59,129 nucleotides of DNA from Pseudomonadota bacterium. Its GTDB lineage: Bacteria; Bdellovibrionota_B; Oligoflexia; Silvanigrellales; Silvanigrellaceae. The notes under the pieces are model-generated. The model made no database searches, was not told the origin of the DNA, and saw nothing but the letters and a program-made list of their open reading frames with translations. This document shows, in pieces, positions 8,806-16,979 of the stretch; the stretch's first letter is position 1; every line of letters begins with the position of its first letter. Both the position numbers and the translations under genes were made by a program. Location: NCBI GenBank assembly GCA_009926615.1, contig RFOM01000017.1, positions 1 through 59,129 on the forward strand. The letters are read 5' to 3'.

Positions 8806-11307
8806 ATGGAACTTGTTGAGTCACATATCGACGCAACCAACATGGATCGCAAAGCAGCCGTGGCAGCCATCACTTACCTGTTCTTTGCAGGTTCGAAGCA
8901 GGACATTCAGAAAATTTCCGAAATCAGGGGATTGGTCACTATTCCGGAACTTCGACGCCTGCTGAACTGGGGCTTGCAGGAAACAGGCGAGCTTAAAAAC
9001 CCGCAAGGCAGCCGCACTCCTGAGTATTCATCCGAGAAATTTTGGATGAAAAACCTTCATGGTACGGCAATTAACTATTCCGGTTACGGCTGTTTCAACG
9101 CCGACGAACTTATCTCAGGGTTGACTGAACTCGAACGCAAAAACAACCTGCCTGATGCCGTGACTCTCACCGAGCGGGTTCTTAATCTCGGTGACCCCGC
9201 GTGCAGCCAATGGCTGGCAGACCACAAAACTTTCGGAATTTCCGAGGTGAATGAAACAACGCCGGAACTTCTGCGTCTGTGGAAATCTCACGGCACGCAA
9301 AAGACGGAAGCCTTCCTGAAATTCGCCATATCTCCGGATTCTGCTCACATCTGGCAAAGCGAAAGTCCTGAGCTCATTGCTCTCAACCTTGACCCTCAGT
9401 TGCTTCTGAAATCAGAAAAAACTTTGGAACTTTGGCTTCACAAGGCAAAAAAATCAGACACCAAAACTGCGCTGAATGTGCTTCTTGGCATCATTCTGGC
9501 AGTCGAAAACAGTGTTTTAAATCAGTCTGCTTCCGAGGCTTCCTTTTCAAATCTGATTGCACGAGTCTGTCATGAACTGAGCGAAGTTTGCAAAAGAGAA
9601 AGCGCTGAACAGGCGGCTTCAGGCGAAACTGTCATTGCCGCTCTGATTGGCTCACCGTTGAACCATGACAAACTCAGAACGCTCGTAATGGAGAACATCA
9701 GCACTGTCGGGTGGTGGGATATAGGCCTTGTTTTTCTTCAAACCGAGAACGAAAGACACCTTGATTCCATTTTTAAAAGGTTCGAGTCGGCTGCGCGGAA
9801 CAGCGCTGACGATCGGCAAATCCAAAACACCGCCAGAACAGCTGCTTTGGCTGTGCTCAATTGCCGCGAAAAAATCACTCATCAGAAGATTATTCAATCT
9901 GTCCGAAATTTTGCGGAAATGCTGCAAATTCTGGATCCCAACAAAAACGTATCTCCGATTCAGAGCGATTCCGAAGGTGATTTTTCGGACTCCGAAGAAA
10001 CCGAATCAGCTGCGGCGGACTGGTCCGGTCATTTTGTAATTGACAGACCCGTCGCAAGATGGGGCACGATCATTGAAACTTTGTTCTCCGGACTGAATGC
10101 CTCAGAAAAAGCGGATACTCAAAATTACGACAAAGCTTCAGCATCCCGATTACTGACGGAATCATTGCGCACGGCCGGCCATGTTGAAAAACGCTGGATT
10201 GCGCGTGCTCTGGCGAGGCTTGAGACAGACGACAGTGTTAAAGCCCTTTTGTATCAGGGACTGCAACATATTGATTCCGAGTTCGTTGCACATACGATTC
10301 GGGAACTTCTTCCCTCGGCACATCCAAGAGCACAGCAGGCATTAATCCGGTGTGTCGGCAGAAATGTGATTTCGGACGATCTTAAGCTCAATATTCTTGA
10401 AGAAATAAATATCTGCAATCCAAACGAAATTCTTCAGGAACTGAGGACGCTTGAGATTTTGAGACTGCCGCAGCACATCGACGATGCCGTCAGAGATGCT
10501 GTAGGTCGTGTTGCATCGTCGATCGACGAAAAAGAAACCATGACCGCAAATCATACAGAGGATAAAGTCATCCGGCTGGACGGGCAGGATGTCGACAGCA
10601 TAATCCGATCAATGCTTCCGAATCAGGAACAGCTCAATGTTGATTCCCGATCTGCACTCCGCACCGCAGAAATGATTCTGATACAAAGCAGGAGCTGGAC
10701 TCAGGGCGGCATGGATTTAAGCCCGATTGTCAACATGCACTGCAAAGCAGTTGAGCTCGTCCTGCGTGATTCTTTTGAACCGTATACGGACGCTATTCTG
10801 CGTAAAGGACAATTGTCCAGAAAGCTGGATATTCTCGGCTATGCGCGGCCGATTCCGGAAAAAATGCAGGTATTTGAGGATTCGCTGGCAAGTCTTCCAA
10901 TCATTAAAACGATTCCCTATTTTTCAAAATTTAAACTTCGAAAAATGCTGAGGGGCGTCTGTCTGTTTCGTCCCGGAAAGCGGTTTACGCTCGACGGGCC
11001 GAAGGCATTCGCTCTCTTTTTTCTCGTTACATCCAGACAAAGCTGCCCGTTCGGACTTGAAAATATTTTAAATCTGGGTTTTCAAAACGATAAAGAACTC
11101 TTTGAATACATCAAACTGATTCATTCACTTCAGGACAGCAGAAATCGCGCTGTTCACGAAGGTCTGACGTGGGAAGCCAAAGATGAAATTGAATCCATGC
11201 GCGCACAGGCTTTCAAAACGATAGAAATTTCACTCCGAATAAAAAAATTTCTGACCGGTGCACAGCAAAGTCCGGCATCCGGCTCACGTATCGGAATGGG
11301 AGCCTGA
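8806..11307 (+). CDS. Large helical-repeat protein with C-terminal HEPN-like domain (main part of the split gene)
   Basis: This 833-residue unrecognised soluble protein has no signal peptide or membrane helix. Residues 1-560 are helical and repeat-like, including KALLYQGLQHIDSEFVAHTI and HPRAQQALIRCVGRN, as in HEAT-type scaffolds. An acidic linker lies near 390-410 (DSEGDFSDSEETES). The last 200 residues form another helical domain ending LQDSRNRAVHEGLTWEAKDE. Here RNRAVH fits the Rx4-6H signature of HEPN domains, with the polar residue after Arg seen in many HEPN nucleases. Function is unknown; a scaffold with an RNase or nucleotidyl-regulatory module is one reading. The ATG at 8806 has no clear ribosome site, supporting continuation from the upstream fragment. 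Flagellin follows 6 bases later. Confidence 0.6.
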   Translation: MELVESHIDATNMDRKAAVAAITYLFFAGSKQDIQKISEIRGLVTIPELRRLLNWGLQETGELKNPQGSRTPEYSSEKFWMKNLHGTAINYSGYGCFNADELISGLTELERKNNLPDAVTLTERVLNLGDPACSQWLADHKTFGISEVNETTPELLRLWKSHGTQKTEAFLKFAISPDSAHIWQSESPELIALNLDPQLLLKSEKTLELWLHKAKKSDTKTALNVLLGIILAVENSVLNQSASEASFSNLIARVCHELSEVCKRESAEQAASGETVIAALIGSPLNHDKLRTLVMENISTVGWWDIGLVFLQTENERHLDSIFKRFESAARNSADDRQIQNTARTAALAVLNCREKITHQKIIQSVRNFAEMLQILDPNKNVSPIQSDSEGDFSDSEETESAAADWSGHFVIDRPVARWGTIIETLFSGLNASEKADTQNYDKASASRLLTESLRTAGHVEKRWIARALARLETDDSVKALLYQGLQHIDSEFVAHTIRELLPSAHPRAQQALIRCVGRNVISDDLKLNILEEINICNPNEILQELRTLEILRLPQHIDDAVRDAVGRVASSIDEKETMTANHTEDKVIRLDGQDVDSIIRSMLPNQEQLNVDSRSALRTAEMILIQSRSWTQGGMDLSPIVNMHCKAVELVLRDSFEPYTDAILRKGQLSRKLDILGYARPIPEKMQVFEDSLASLPIIKTIPYFSKFKLRKMLRGVCLFRPGKRFTLDGPKAFALFFLVTSRQSCPFGLENILNLGFQNDKELFEYIKLIHSLQDSRNRAVHEGLTWEAKDEIESMRAQAFKTIEISLRIKKFLTGAQQSPASGSRIGMGA

Positions 11308-11313
11308 AAAGAC

Positions 11314-12237
11314 ATGGGTCTGAGAATACAAACAAACGTCCAGTCCATTAATGCCCAACGGCAGTTGGGATTGTCGACCTCAAGGCTGAACTCGCATCAG
11401 GAAAAACTATCAAGCGGCTTCCGGATCAACAAAGCTGCCGACGATGCAGCAGGACTTGCGATCAGCGAAAACCTGCGGTCGGAAGTGCGGGGTATGCAAC
11501 AGGCCAGAAGAAATGCTCAGGACGGGATAAGTCTTGTTCAAACTGCGGAAGGCGGACTGAATGAGATTACAAACATTCTCACAAGACTCCGCGAACTCAC
11601 CGTTCAGGCCGCAAGCGACACAATCGGACCGACCGAAAGAGGATTCCTGCAGAAGGAGTTTTCGGCTCTCAAAGACGAAGTCGACCGCATTGCCACCTCC
11701 GCAGATTTTAACGGAACCAAACTTCTCGTCGGCAGAACGCAACTGCCTGACGATATGCAATCGAAGGCCAATCCGCCGCCTTTGGAAATTCAGGTAGGAA
11801 CCGACTGGCATCCGCTCCTCGACGGTCGTGAACAGCTAAATCCGACAAACATCATTCGCATTGACCTGCAGGACATGAACGCGCTGACCGACGGGCCAAA
11901 TTCTCTTGAGATCGGAAATTCTCTGAACTCAGAGGGGACGCGCATTGATACCAAAGAACTGGCCCAGCTCAGTATGGACAAACTCGACCAAGCTCTTGAA
12001 AAAGTTAACTCATATCGGGCGTCTCTGGGCGCAGTCCAAAACAGACTGCAAAGCTCGGTGAACAATCTGGGCATTCGAATTGAGAATCTGGACGCAGCCA
12101 AGTCCAGAATTAAAGATGCTGATTTTGCTGAAGAAACAGCAGGAATGACGCAGCAGCAGATTCTCCAGCAGGCGGGCGTCTCGGTTTTGGCCCAATCCAA
12201 CCAGCTCCCCCAGCTTGCCCTCAAACTTTTAGGTTGA
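11314..12237 (+). CDS. fliC: Flagellin
   Basis: This 307-residue flagellin is built almost only from the conserved ends. The N-terminal D0/D1 part (QTNVQSINAQRQLGLSTSRL, then LSSGFRINKAADDAAGLAIS and ELTVQAASDT) is followed by a short middle of about 100 residues. The C-terminal D1/D0 ends SVLAQSNQLPQLALKLLG. Short flagellins of this type polymerise with little outer D2/D3 domain. Export is by the flagellar type III route, so no signal peptide is expected. No other flagellar gene lies in the window. I saw no sigma-28 promoter in the few bases after the upstream gene, so the promoter may lie inside that gene. Confidence 0.96.
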   Translation: MGLRIQTNVQSINAQRQLGLSTSRLNSHQEKLSSGFRINKAADDAAGLAISENLRSEVRGMQQARRNAQDGISLVQTAEGGLNEITNILTRLRELTVQAASDTIGPTERGFLQKEFSALKDEVDRIATSADFNGTKLLVGRTQLPDDMQSKANPPPLEIQVGTDWHPLLDGREQLNPTNIIRIDLQDMNALTDGPNSLEIGNSLNSEGTRIDTKELAQLSMDKLDQALEKVNSYRASLGAVQNRLQSSVNNLGIRIENLDAAKSRIKDADFAEETAGMTQQQILQQAGVSVLAQSNQLPQLALKLLG

Positions 12238-12269
12238 AGACTTTCTCTCTTTTATTTAAGACGCTGAAA

Positions 12270-12289
12270 CCTCGACGAAATTTTCGAGG
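12270..12289 (+). terminator. Weak hairpin after flagellin
   Basis: CCTCGA and TCGAGG form a six-base stem with an eight-base loop, 33 bases past the flagellin stop. Only a short T-poor tail (ATTT) follows, so termination would be inefficient. It might instead be an mRNA-stabilising hairpin. Confidence 0.35.
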
Positions 12290-12304
12290 ATTTATGAGGC
12301 GTAC

Positions 12305-13225
12305 ATGTCTTCGTTCAATCAACTTTCAAAGATTTTCATAAACAGCCTTACGGTGCTCGATTGCGCGGTGTGGGATCTCAAACGCGGGCCGGCAGGTCGT
12401 TCGTGGAATGTGGATGTTGAGTGGACAGGCACGACAAATCACGAGGGAGTCGTCATCGATTTTTCGGCAGCCAAGAAGATGGCCAAATCGATTATCGACA
12501 CGTTTTTTGATCACAGGCTTTTTATTTCAGAGAAACTCGCACTCCGAAACGGGACTGACAGGCTGACTTGTATTCCGAGTCCGGAAACTCCCTTTGCCGA
12601 AAGGTTCTTTCTCGATACGTATCCTGATTCTCTTGCCGTGTTTGAGCACAACATTCTTCGGGATATCACCGATGGTTCGTTGCATTCGCTGGAAGCGCGG
12701 ATCGCTGCGGCTGTTCTCGACGGATCTCCGTCCAATGTCACGAACGTCCGAATCAGACTCAGGGAACATCCGCAAACCACCAGCCCTGTTTACTTCAACT
12801 ACCTTCACAGTCTGAAACTGCACGAGGGTAATTGTCAGCGCTTCCACGGCCATTCGAACATAATTGAAGTTTTTGAGAACGGTTCTTTCTCGGAGCAAAA
12901 ATCTGCGTTTGCGGCGCAATACCTGAACGGAAAATATATTGTTGCGCGCGATTATCCGTCGGAGCCTTCCTCGGATGTGCTTGCCAGGCTTGATCCATTC
13001 ATCAGCTCATCAGAGATGCACTCTGACTTGTTCAGCTGGATAAACTATCAGGGAAGCCAAGGCAGGGTTTTTCTCAAAGTCCCGTCGGCAAAACTGCTTG
13101 TGACGGACGACGAGAGTTCGATCGAGAACATTTCTGTGTGGATCCACAAAAATCTGTTTGGGGCGGATCCTTCGGTTTCAGTTTATGCCTATGAAGGCTT
13201 GAACAAAGGCGCAATCTGCCCATGA
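12305..13225 (+). CDS. queD: Two-domain 6-carboxy-tetrahydropterin synthase (QueD-like)
   Basis: This 306-residue protein is about twice the length of ordinary QueD and made of two T-fold halves. The first half keeps the later QueD motif (GVVIDFSAAKK, residues 48-58, and FDHRLF, 68-73, matching IDF...LDHHYL). The second half keeps the early zinc/catalytic part (LHSLKLHEGNCQRFHGHSN, 167-185, with Cys177, His181 and His183) and the final Glu motif (VYAYEGLNKGAIC). The active site is therefore shared between halves. The reaction would convert dihydroneopterin triphosphate to 6-carboxytetrahydropterin in queuosine synthesis. The ATGA overlap with queE supports this. I recall similar long QueD proteins in gammaproteobacteria. 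Confidence 0.85.
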   Translation: MSSFNQLSKIFINSLTVLDCAVWDLKRGPAGRSWNVDVEWTGTTNHEGVVIDFSAAKKMAKSIIDTFFDHRLFISEKLALRNGTDRLTCIPSPETPFAERFFLDTYPDSLAVFEHNILRDITDGSLHSLEARIAAAVLDGSPSNVTNVRIRLREHPQTTSPVYFNYLHSLKLHEGNCQRFHGHSNIIEVFENGSFSEQKSAFAAQYLNGKYIVARDYPSEPSSDVLARLDPFISSSEMHSDLFSWINYQGSQGRVFLKVPSAKLLVTDDESSIENISVWIHKNLFGADPSVSVYAYEGLNKGAICP

Positions 13226-13968
13226 CCCTCAGCGATTCTTTTCTCGTCAGCGAAATATATCCGTGCCTTCAGGGCGAGGGCAAAAACCTCGGAAAACCTT
13301 CCATTCTCGTCAGGCTTCAAATTTGCAATCTCCGTTGCAAATGGTGTGACACGCCCTATACCCACACCATGACAAGTGATCCTGTTTCAGCGGAACATCA
13401 GGGGCGAAAAAGAGAGCAGAATTTCAAAAGGCTGAGCATTTCTGAAATTGCAGAAAAAATCCGGTCGTTCGACGGTATCCGTCACGTGATTCTTTCCGGA
13501 GGAGAACCGACGCTGCAGAACCTGTCACTGATATTCGACCGGCTGAAGGCGGACTACTCAATTGAAGTCGAGTCCAACGGAACCCAAATTCCGCACCTGC
13601 TGCACAGCTCGTTCATGGACAGTCATTACAAAGATGCTCAGTGGAATATCTCACCCAAAGGCAACAATGCCGGCCAGAAAATCGAAGCGAAACCGATGCG
13701 GCACTGGTCAGAGCTTGCAAAGTCGCATCCCGACGTGTTCTTTAAATTTGTCATCCGCAGACATCATCAGGACGCAGACCTTGCCGAAGCAGAGGACCTC
13801 ATAAATACTTACGGGCTGCCGCGACAAAAAATCATTGTCATGGCCGAAGGAACCACCGTCGAAAGTCAGTTAAACAACGATTGGCTTGAAACTGTTTGCA
13901 TGCACAGGGGATGGACGCTGTCGCCGCGTCTGCACGTTCTGAACCACGGCAGCAAACGGGGAGTATGA
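13222..13968 (+). CDS. queE: 7-carboxy-7-deazaguanine synthase (radical SAM)
   Basis: This 248-residue radical SAM enzyme begins ...SEIYPCLQGEGKNLGKPSIL, the QueE opening. The cluster-binding motif is CNLRCKWCD (Cx3Cx2C, about residues 34-42), followed by the SAM-binding LSGGEPTLQ near 92. It rearranges 6-carboxytetrahydropterin, the QueD product, to 7-carboxy-7-deazaguanine, precursor of queuosine and other 7-deazapurines. The start overlaps the queD stop as ATGA, so translation is probably coupled. queC and queF are not in the window. It is convergent with tsaE, with an 10-base gap. Confidence 0.94.
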   Translation: MTLSDSFLVSEIYPCLQGEGKNLGKPSILVRLQICNLRCKWCDTPYTHTMTSDPVSAEHQGRKREQNFKRLSISEIAEKIRSFDGIRHVILSGGEPTLQNLSLIFDRLKADYSIEVESNGTQIPHLLHSSFMDSHYKDAQWNISPKGNNAGQKIEAKPMRHWSELAKSHPDVFFKFVIRRHHQDADLAEAEDLINTYGLPRQKIIVMAEGTTVESQLNNDWLETVCMHRGWTLSPRLHVLNHGSKRGV

Positions 13969-13978
13969 AAACGCTGAT

Positions 13979-14518
13979 TCAAAACCCGAGGACTGTCTGC
14001 AGCGACTCTCTGACGAACGAATATGCGCGAACAGAAGCATCGGACGTATGGGTCAGGCTCACAGTAATAAGGGAAGTCGGCCTTTTGCATCCCGTGGTAT
14101 TGAAAAAATATTGCCACCCTTCAGGATCTATAACTTCGGCCCATTCAAATATGCAGAGCGTGTGAGACCTGAACTCAAGTTCAAGTCCAAGATGGCAAAG
14201 CTCGGAAGACTTCTTGAGTCTGTACAAATCCAAGTGACAAATACGCGAAATTCCCGCCTGCGGTTGCGCCAGTTCATTCACGTTCATCACTGCGAAGGTC
14301 GGACTTGAAACGGATTCCGCGAATCCGAGCTTTTTGAGCAACACCTGCGTGAAAGTTGTTTTCCCTGTGCCCAGATCTCCGTTCAGAAAGATCCACCCGC
14401 CCGAACGGACGTACGGAAGAAACCCGTCAATCACGGCCTCAACTGCCGAAAGCTCAGCCTCCAGAACAACTGACTGCCCCTGCGACATGAGCGGCTCAAA
14501 TTTCTTCATAAAGGACAT
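13979..14518 (-). CDS. tsaE: tRNA threonylcarbamoyladenosine biosynthesis ATPase TsaE
   Basis: A TsaE P-loop protein with Walker A LNGDLGTGKTTFTQ and the family text SSPTFAVMNVNE, HLDLYRL and IFEWAE. TsaE hydrolyses ATP to drive TsaD-TsaB in making t6A37 of ANN-decoding tRNAs. I set the start at the ATG at 14518, 17 bases after the murG stop, giving 179 residues. A TTG at 14548 inside murG would add ten residues, and an ATG at 14509 is also possible; none has a strong ribosome site. It is the downstream member of a minus-strand pair with murG. Confidence 0.92.
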   Translation of the reverse strand: MSFMKKFEPLMSQGQSVVLEAELSAVEAVIDGFLPYVRSGGWIFLNGDLGTGKTTFTQVLLKKLGFAESVSSPTFAVMNVNELAQPQAGISRICHLDLYRLKKSSELCHLGLELEFRSHTLCIFEWAEVIDPEGWQYFFNTTGCKRPTSLITVSLTHTSDASVRAYSFVRESLQTVLGF

Positions 14519-14534
14519 AGATTCCAGCCTGCTG

Positions 14535-15671
14535 CTAAAACGGTTCAACGGCTTTTGAAGTCATCAGAAATGATGACAGAAGGGCAGCGATTCGGGCAGC
14601 CGACTCCGCCCCCGGAGCCCGTTCAAGGCGGGCCCTGTAGTCAGAACCCGAAGTCCGAAGCTCCTCAACAAGTTCGATAATTCTGTCTTTGGAGAGTTCT
14701 TCTTCGGGACAACTGACGGCCCAACCCTTTTTGGAAAACAGTTTCGCATTGATGATTTGATCGCCGCGGCTCTGATGGAGACCAAGGGGCACAAGTATCA
14801 TTGGAATTCGGGCGGCTGCCAGTTCAAAAATTGAACTGGCGCCTGCGCGGCAGAGGGCGACGTCGGCAATCGAGTATGCAAGTGACATTTCAGAATTGAG
14901 AAACTCAAATTGCCTGTAGAACGGCACTCCGTCGACAGCGAATCCCTTACCCTTGCCCACGATATGAATGATATTCCAAGAGCGTCCGAGTTCGGCAATC
15001 GAGTCGGAGAACCTTCTGTTCAGGCCTTCAGCACCGAGACTTCCCCCAAAAACAAGGAGTGTCGGGCGATTTGAATCAAATCCAAAAAATTCGTACGCAG
15101 AAGTTCTGCTCGACTTGAACAAATCCGATCTCAACGGAACACCGGAAACACGCACCTTTGCCCTGAATCTCACGGGAATTGAAGAAAGAGTCTCTTCAAA
15201 TGAAACCAGCGCTCTTCTGGCAAACGGAATCGTCAGCTTTGTCGCAAGTGCCGGAGTCGCATCCGATTCATGAATAACGACCGGTACGCGATTAAGCCAT
15301 GCAGCCCATACGACCGGCGCAGAAACAAAACCTCCCTTGGAGAACAGGCATTTGATTTTGTATCTGCGGATTGCAATCAAGGCGCTTATAAAACCAAAAA
15401 GAATGTTAAACGGATCGAGAAAATTCTGCAGACTGAAATATCTGCGCAACTTACCGGTCCTGATTGGAATGTAAGTCCATTCAGGTCTGTTCGAGGACAC
15501 AATCTGCCTCTCCATGCCGGAAAGACCGCCGAAATAGAAAATTTTGACTTCGCCCCTGTCAACCGGAGCTTTGAGCGGAGAATCGTCGTTGGAGACGACG
15601 GCAAAATGCGGCAGCACATGACCGGCCGTGCCTCCGCCTGTCAGTGCCAAAGCGATTACGTCAGACGCCAT
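14535..15671 (-). CDS. murG: UDP-N-acetylglucosamine--N-acetylmuramyl-(pentapeptide) pyrophosphoryl-undecaprenol GlcNAc transferase
   Basis: This 378-residue GT28 glycosyltransferase has the donor loop ALTGGGTAGHVLPH at the N-terminus, SKGGFVSAPVVWAA, HESDATPALAT, VFGGSLGAEGLN and CRAGASSIFELAA, all in MurG order. It adds GlcNAc to lipid I to form lipid II on the cytoplasmic face of the inner membrane. The ATG start has GGAG seven bases upstream. It lies outside any division/cell-wall cluster here, paired with tsaE downstream and with hmgA 24 bases upstream on the same strand. Confidence 0.95.
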   Translation of the reverse strand: MASDVIALALTGGGTAGHVLPHFAVVSNDDSPLKAPVDRGEVKIFYFGGLSGMERQIVSSNRPEWTYIPIRTGKLRRYFSLQNFLDPFNILFGFISALIAIRRYKIKCLFSKGGFVSAPVVWAAWLNRVPVVIHESDATPALATKLTIPFARRALVSFEETLSSIPVRFRAKVRVSGVPLRSDLFKSSRTSAYEFFGFDSNRPTLLVFGGSLGAEGLNRRFSDSIAELGRSWNIIHIVGKGKGFAVDGVPFYRQFEFLNSEMSLAYSIADVALCRAGASSIFELAAARIPMILVPLGLHQSRGDQIINAKLFSKKGWAVSCPEEELSKDRIIELVEELRTSGSDYRARLERAPGAESAARIAALLSSFLMTSKAVEPF

Positions 15672-15695
15672 TTTTTTCTCCAGTCCGCGGAAGCC

Positions 15696-16871
15696 TTAAA
15701 GATGCTCTTTGGTGTTCCAGCTGTAATGGTATGCATCGTCCTCAAGAGACACTGCAGCGCGGGTCATTTTCAATGGTGCAAAGGTATCAACCATCACGGC
15801 CAACTCATTTGTTTCACGGACACCGACGCTTTTCTCGTATTTTTCGGGATGCGGGCCATGCGGAATCCCGCAGGGATGATAACTCATGCTATACTGTTCG
15901 ATTCCTTTCCGGCTTGTGAATTCACCCTTCACGTAAAAAAGAATTTCATCACAGTCGACGCTGCTGTGGGGATACGGGCAAGGAATCGCATTTTTTGCAT
16001 AATCCAGAATTCTCGGAACAAAATTCATCATGTAAAAACCGCGTGCCGAAAATACCGTATGAATTGTCGGCGGAAGATGAACGGAGCTGGTTTTGGGCTG
16101 ATAGGCATGCACTGAAAATGCGAACGGATAGCACCAGCCGTCCCAGCCGATGACCTGATAAGGAAACTCGGTGTATTCATGTTTACTCAAGCGGTTAAGC
16201 TTCTTGACAACGAACGGCGGATTTTCTGATTCCGGCAAATTAAGCAGCCTTGAAGGCGAACGGAAATCCCTGTGGGTGAAAGGCGCATCCAGCCGCAACT
16301 GGCCCTGACTGAGACGGAATTCCCTTGGAATTCCGAATTCCTTCGTCCCTTCCACAACAAACAAATAGAGCGGATGAGCAAATCTGAACCTGCAGGCAAC
16401 CGCCTTTGGCAAAAACAGATAATCTCCCTCCCTGAAGTCTATTTCTCCGAAAATAGTTTGGAGTACTCCGCAGCCCTCTGCCACGAAATAAAGCTCGTCG
16501 CAGTCCCCGTTGATGAAAAATTCATCTGACTGTTTGTCGGGACGCGCAATGCCGACCGTGCAGTCATCGTTGAAAAACAGTGTTTTCCGCGACTCCAGCA
16601 AAGTGCCGCCGGAAGGATGTTTGGGAGTCTTCAAATGGCGCCGCTTCAGGAGTTCAACTCCATCGTCTTTCTCATGTGGGAAGCCCTTATTTCGGCTTTC
16701 AAATGCTTCAACCTTCACCTCGTGCGTCGGTGCACGCTTCTGATACAGAATCGAATACAAATCGCTGAAGCCGTCCCGCGTAAAAACGTGTTCAGCCACC
16801 ATCTTACCTTCGTGCTCAAAAACCGTATGAGGTTTTTCGGACACGACTCCCAGTTTTCTGTAATCGATCAT
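15696..16871 (-). CDS. hmgA: Homogentisate 1,2-dioxygenase-like enzyme
   Basis: This 391-residue cupin-fold dioxygenase has the C-terminal iron-site region of homogentisate dioxygenase: SVDCDEILFYVKGEF, then SYHPCGIPHGPHPEKYEKS and MVDTFAPLKMT. The N-terminal cupin has GVLQTIFGEIDFREGDYLFL. The enzyme opens the homogentisate ring to maleylacetoacetate in tyrosine and phenylalanine breakdown. It is shorter than the human-type enzyme (about 440 residues) but close to the short bacterial form. The ATG start has GGGAG upstream. No fumarylacetoacetase or maleylacetoacetate isomerase gene lies nearby, so pathway use is inferred from this gene alone. Confidence 0.85.
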   Translation of the reverse strand: MIDYRKLGVVSEKPHTVFEHEGKMVAEHVFTRDGFSDLYSILYQKRAPTHEVKVEAFESRNKGFPHEKDDGVELLKRRHLKTPKHPSGGTLLESRKTLFFNDDCTVGIARPDKQSDEFFINGDCDELYFVAEGCGVLQTIFGEIDFREGDYLFLPKAVACRFRFAHPLYLFVVEGTKEFGIPREFRLSQGQLRLDAPFTHRDFRSPSRLLNLPESENPPFVVKKLNRLSKHEYTEFPYQVIGWDGWCYPFAFSVHAYQPKTSSVHLPPTIHTVFSARGFYMMNFVPRILDYAKNAIPCPYPHSSVDCDEILFYVKGEFTSRKGIEQYSMSYHPCGIPHGPHPEKYEKSVGVRETNELAVMVDTFAPLKMTRAAVSLEDDAYHYSWNTKEHL

Positions 16872-16979
16872 ATCAACTCCCGCGTCTGTTGTTCCCCGAC
16901 GGTACTAAGTGCGCTATTGTCTCCAGCCATGCTATAAAATCAACTCGGCAACATAGAAAAAAACCGGAGCAAAAGCACA

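Noticed and set aside
15270..16115. A 281-codon open frame on the plus strand across murG and hmgA
   Set aside because: It lies antisense to two clearly identified genes, has an unnatural composition and no ribosome site.
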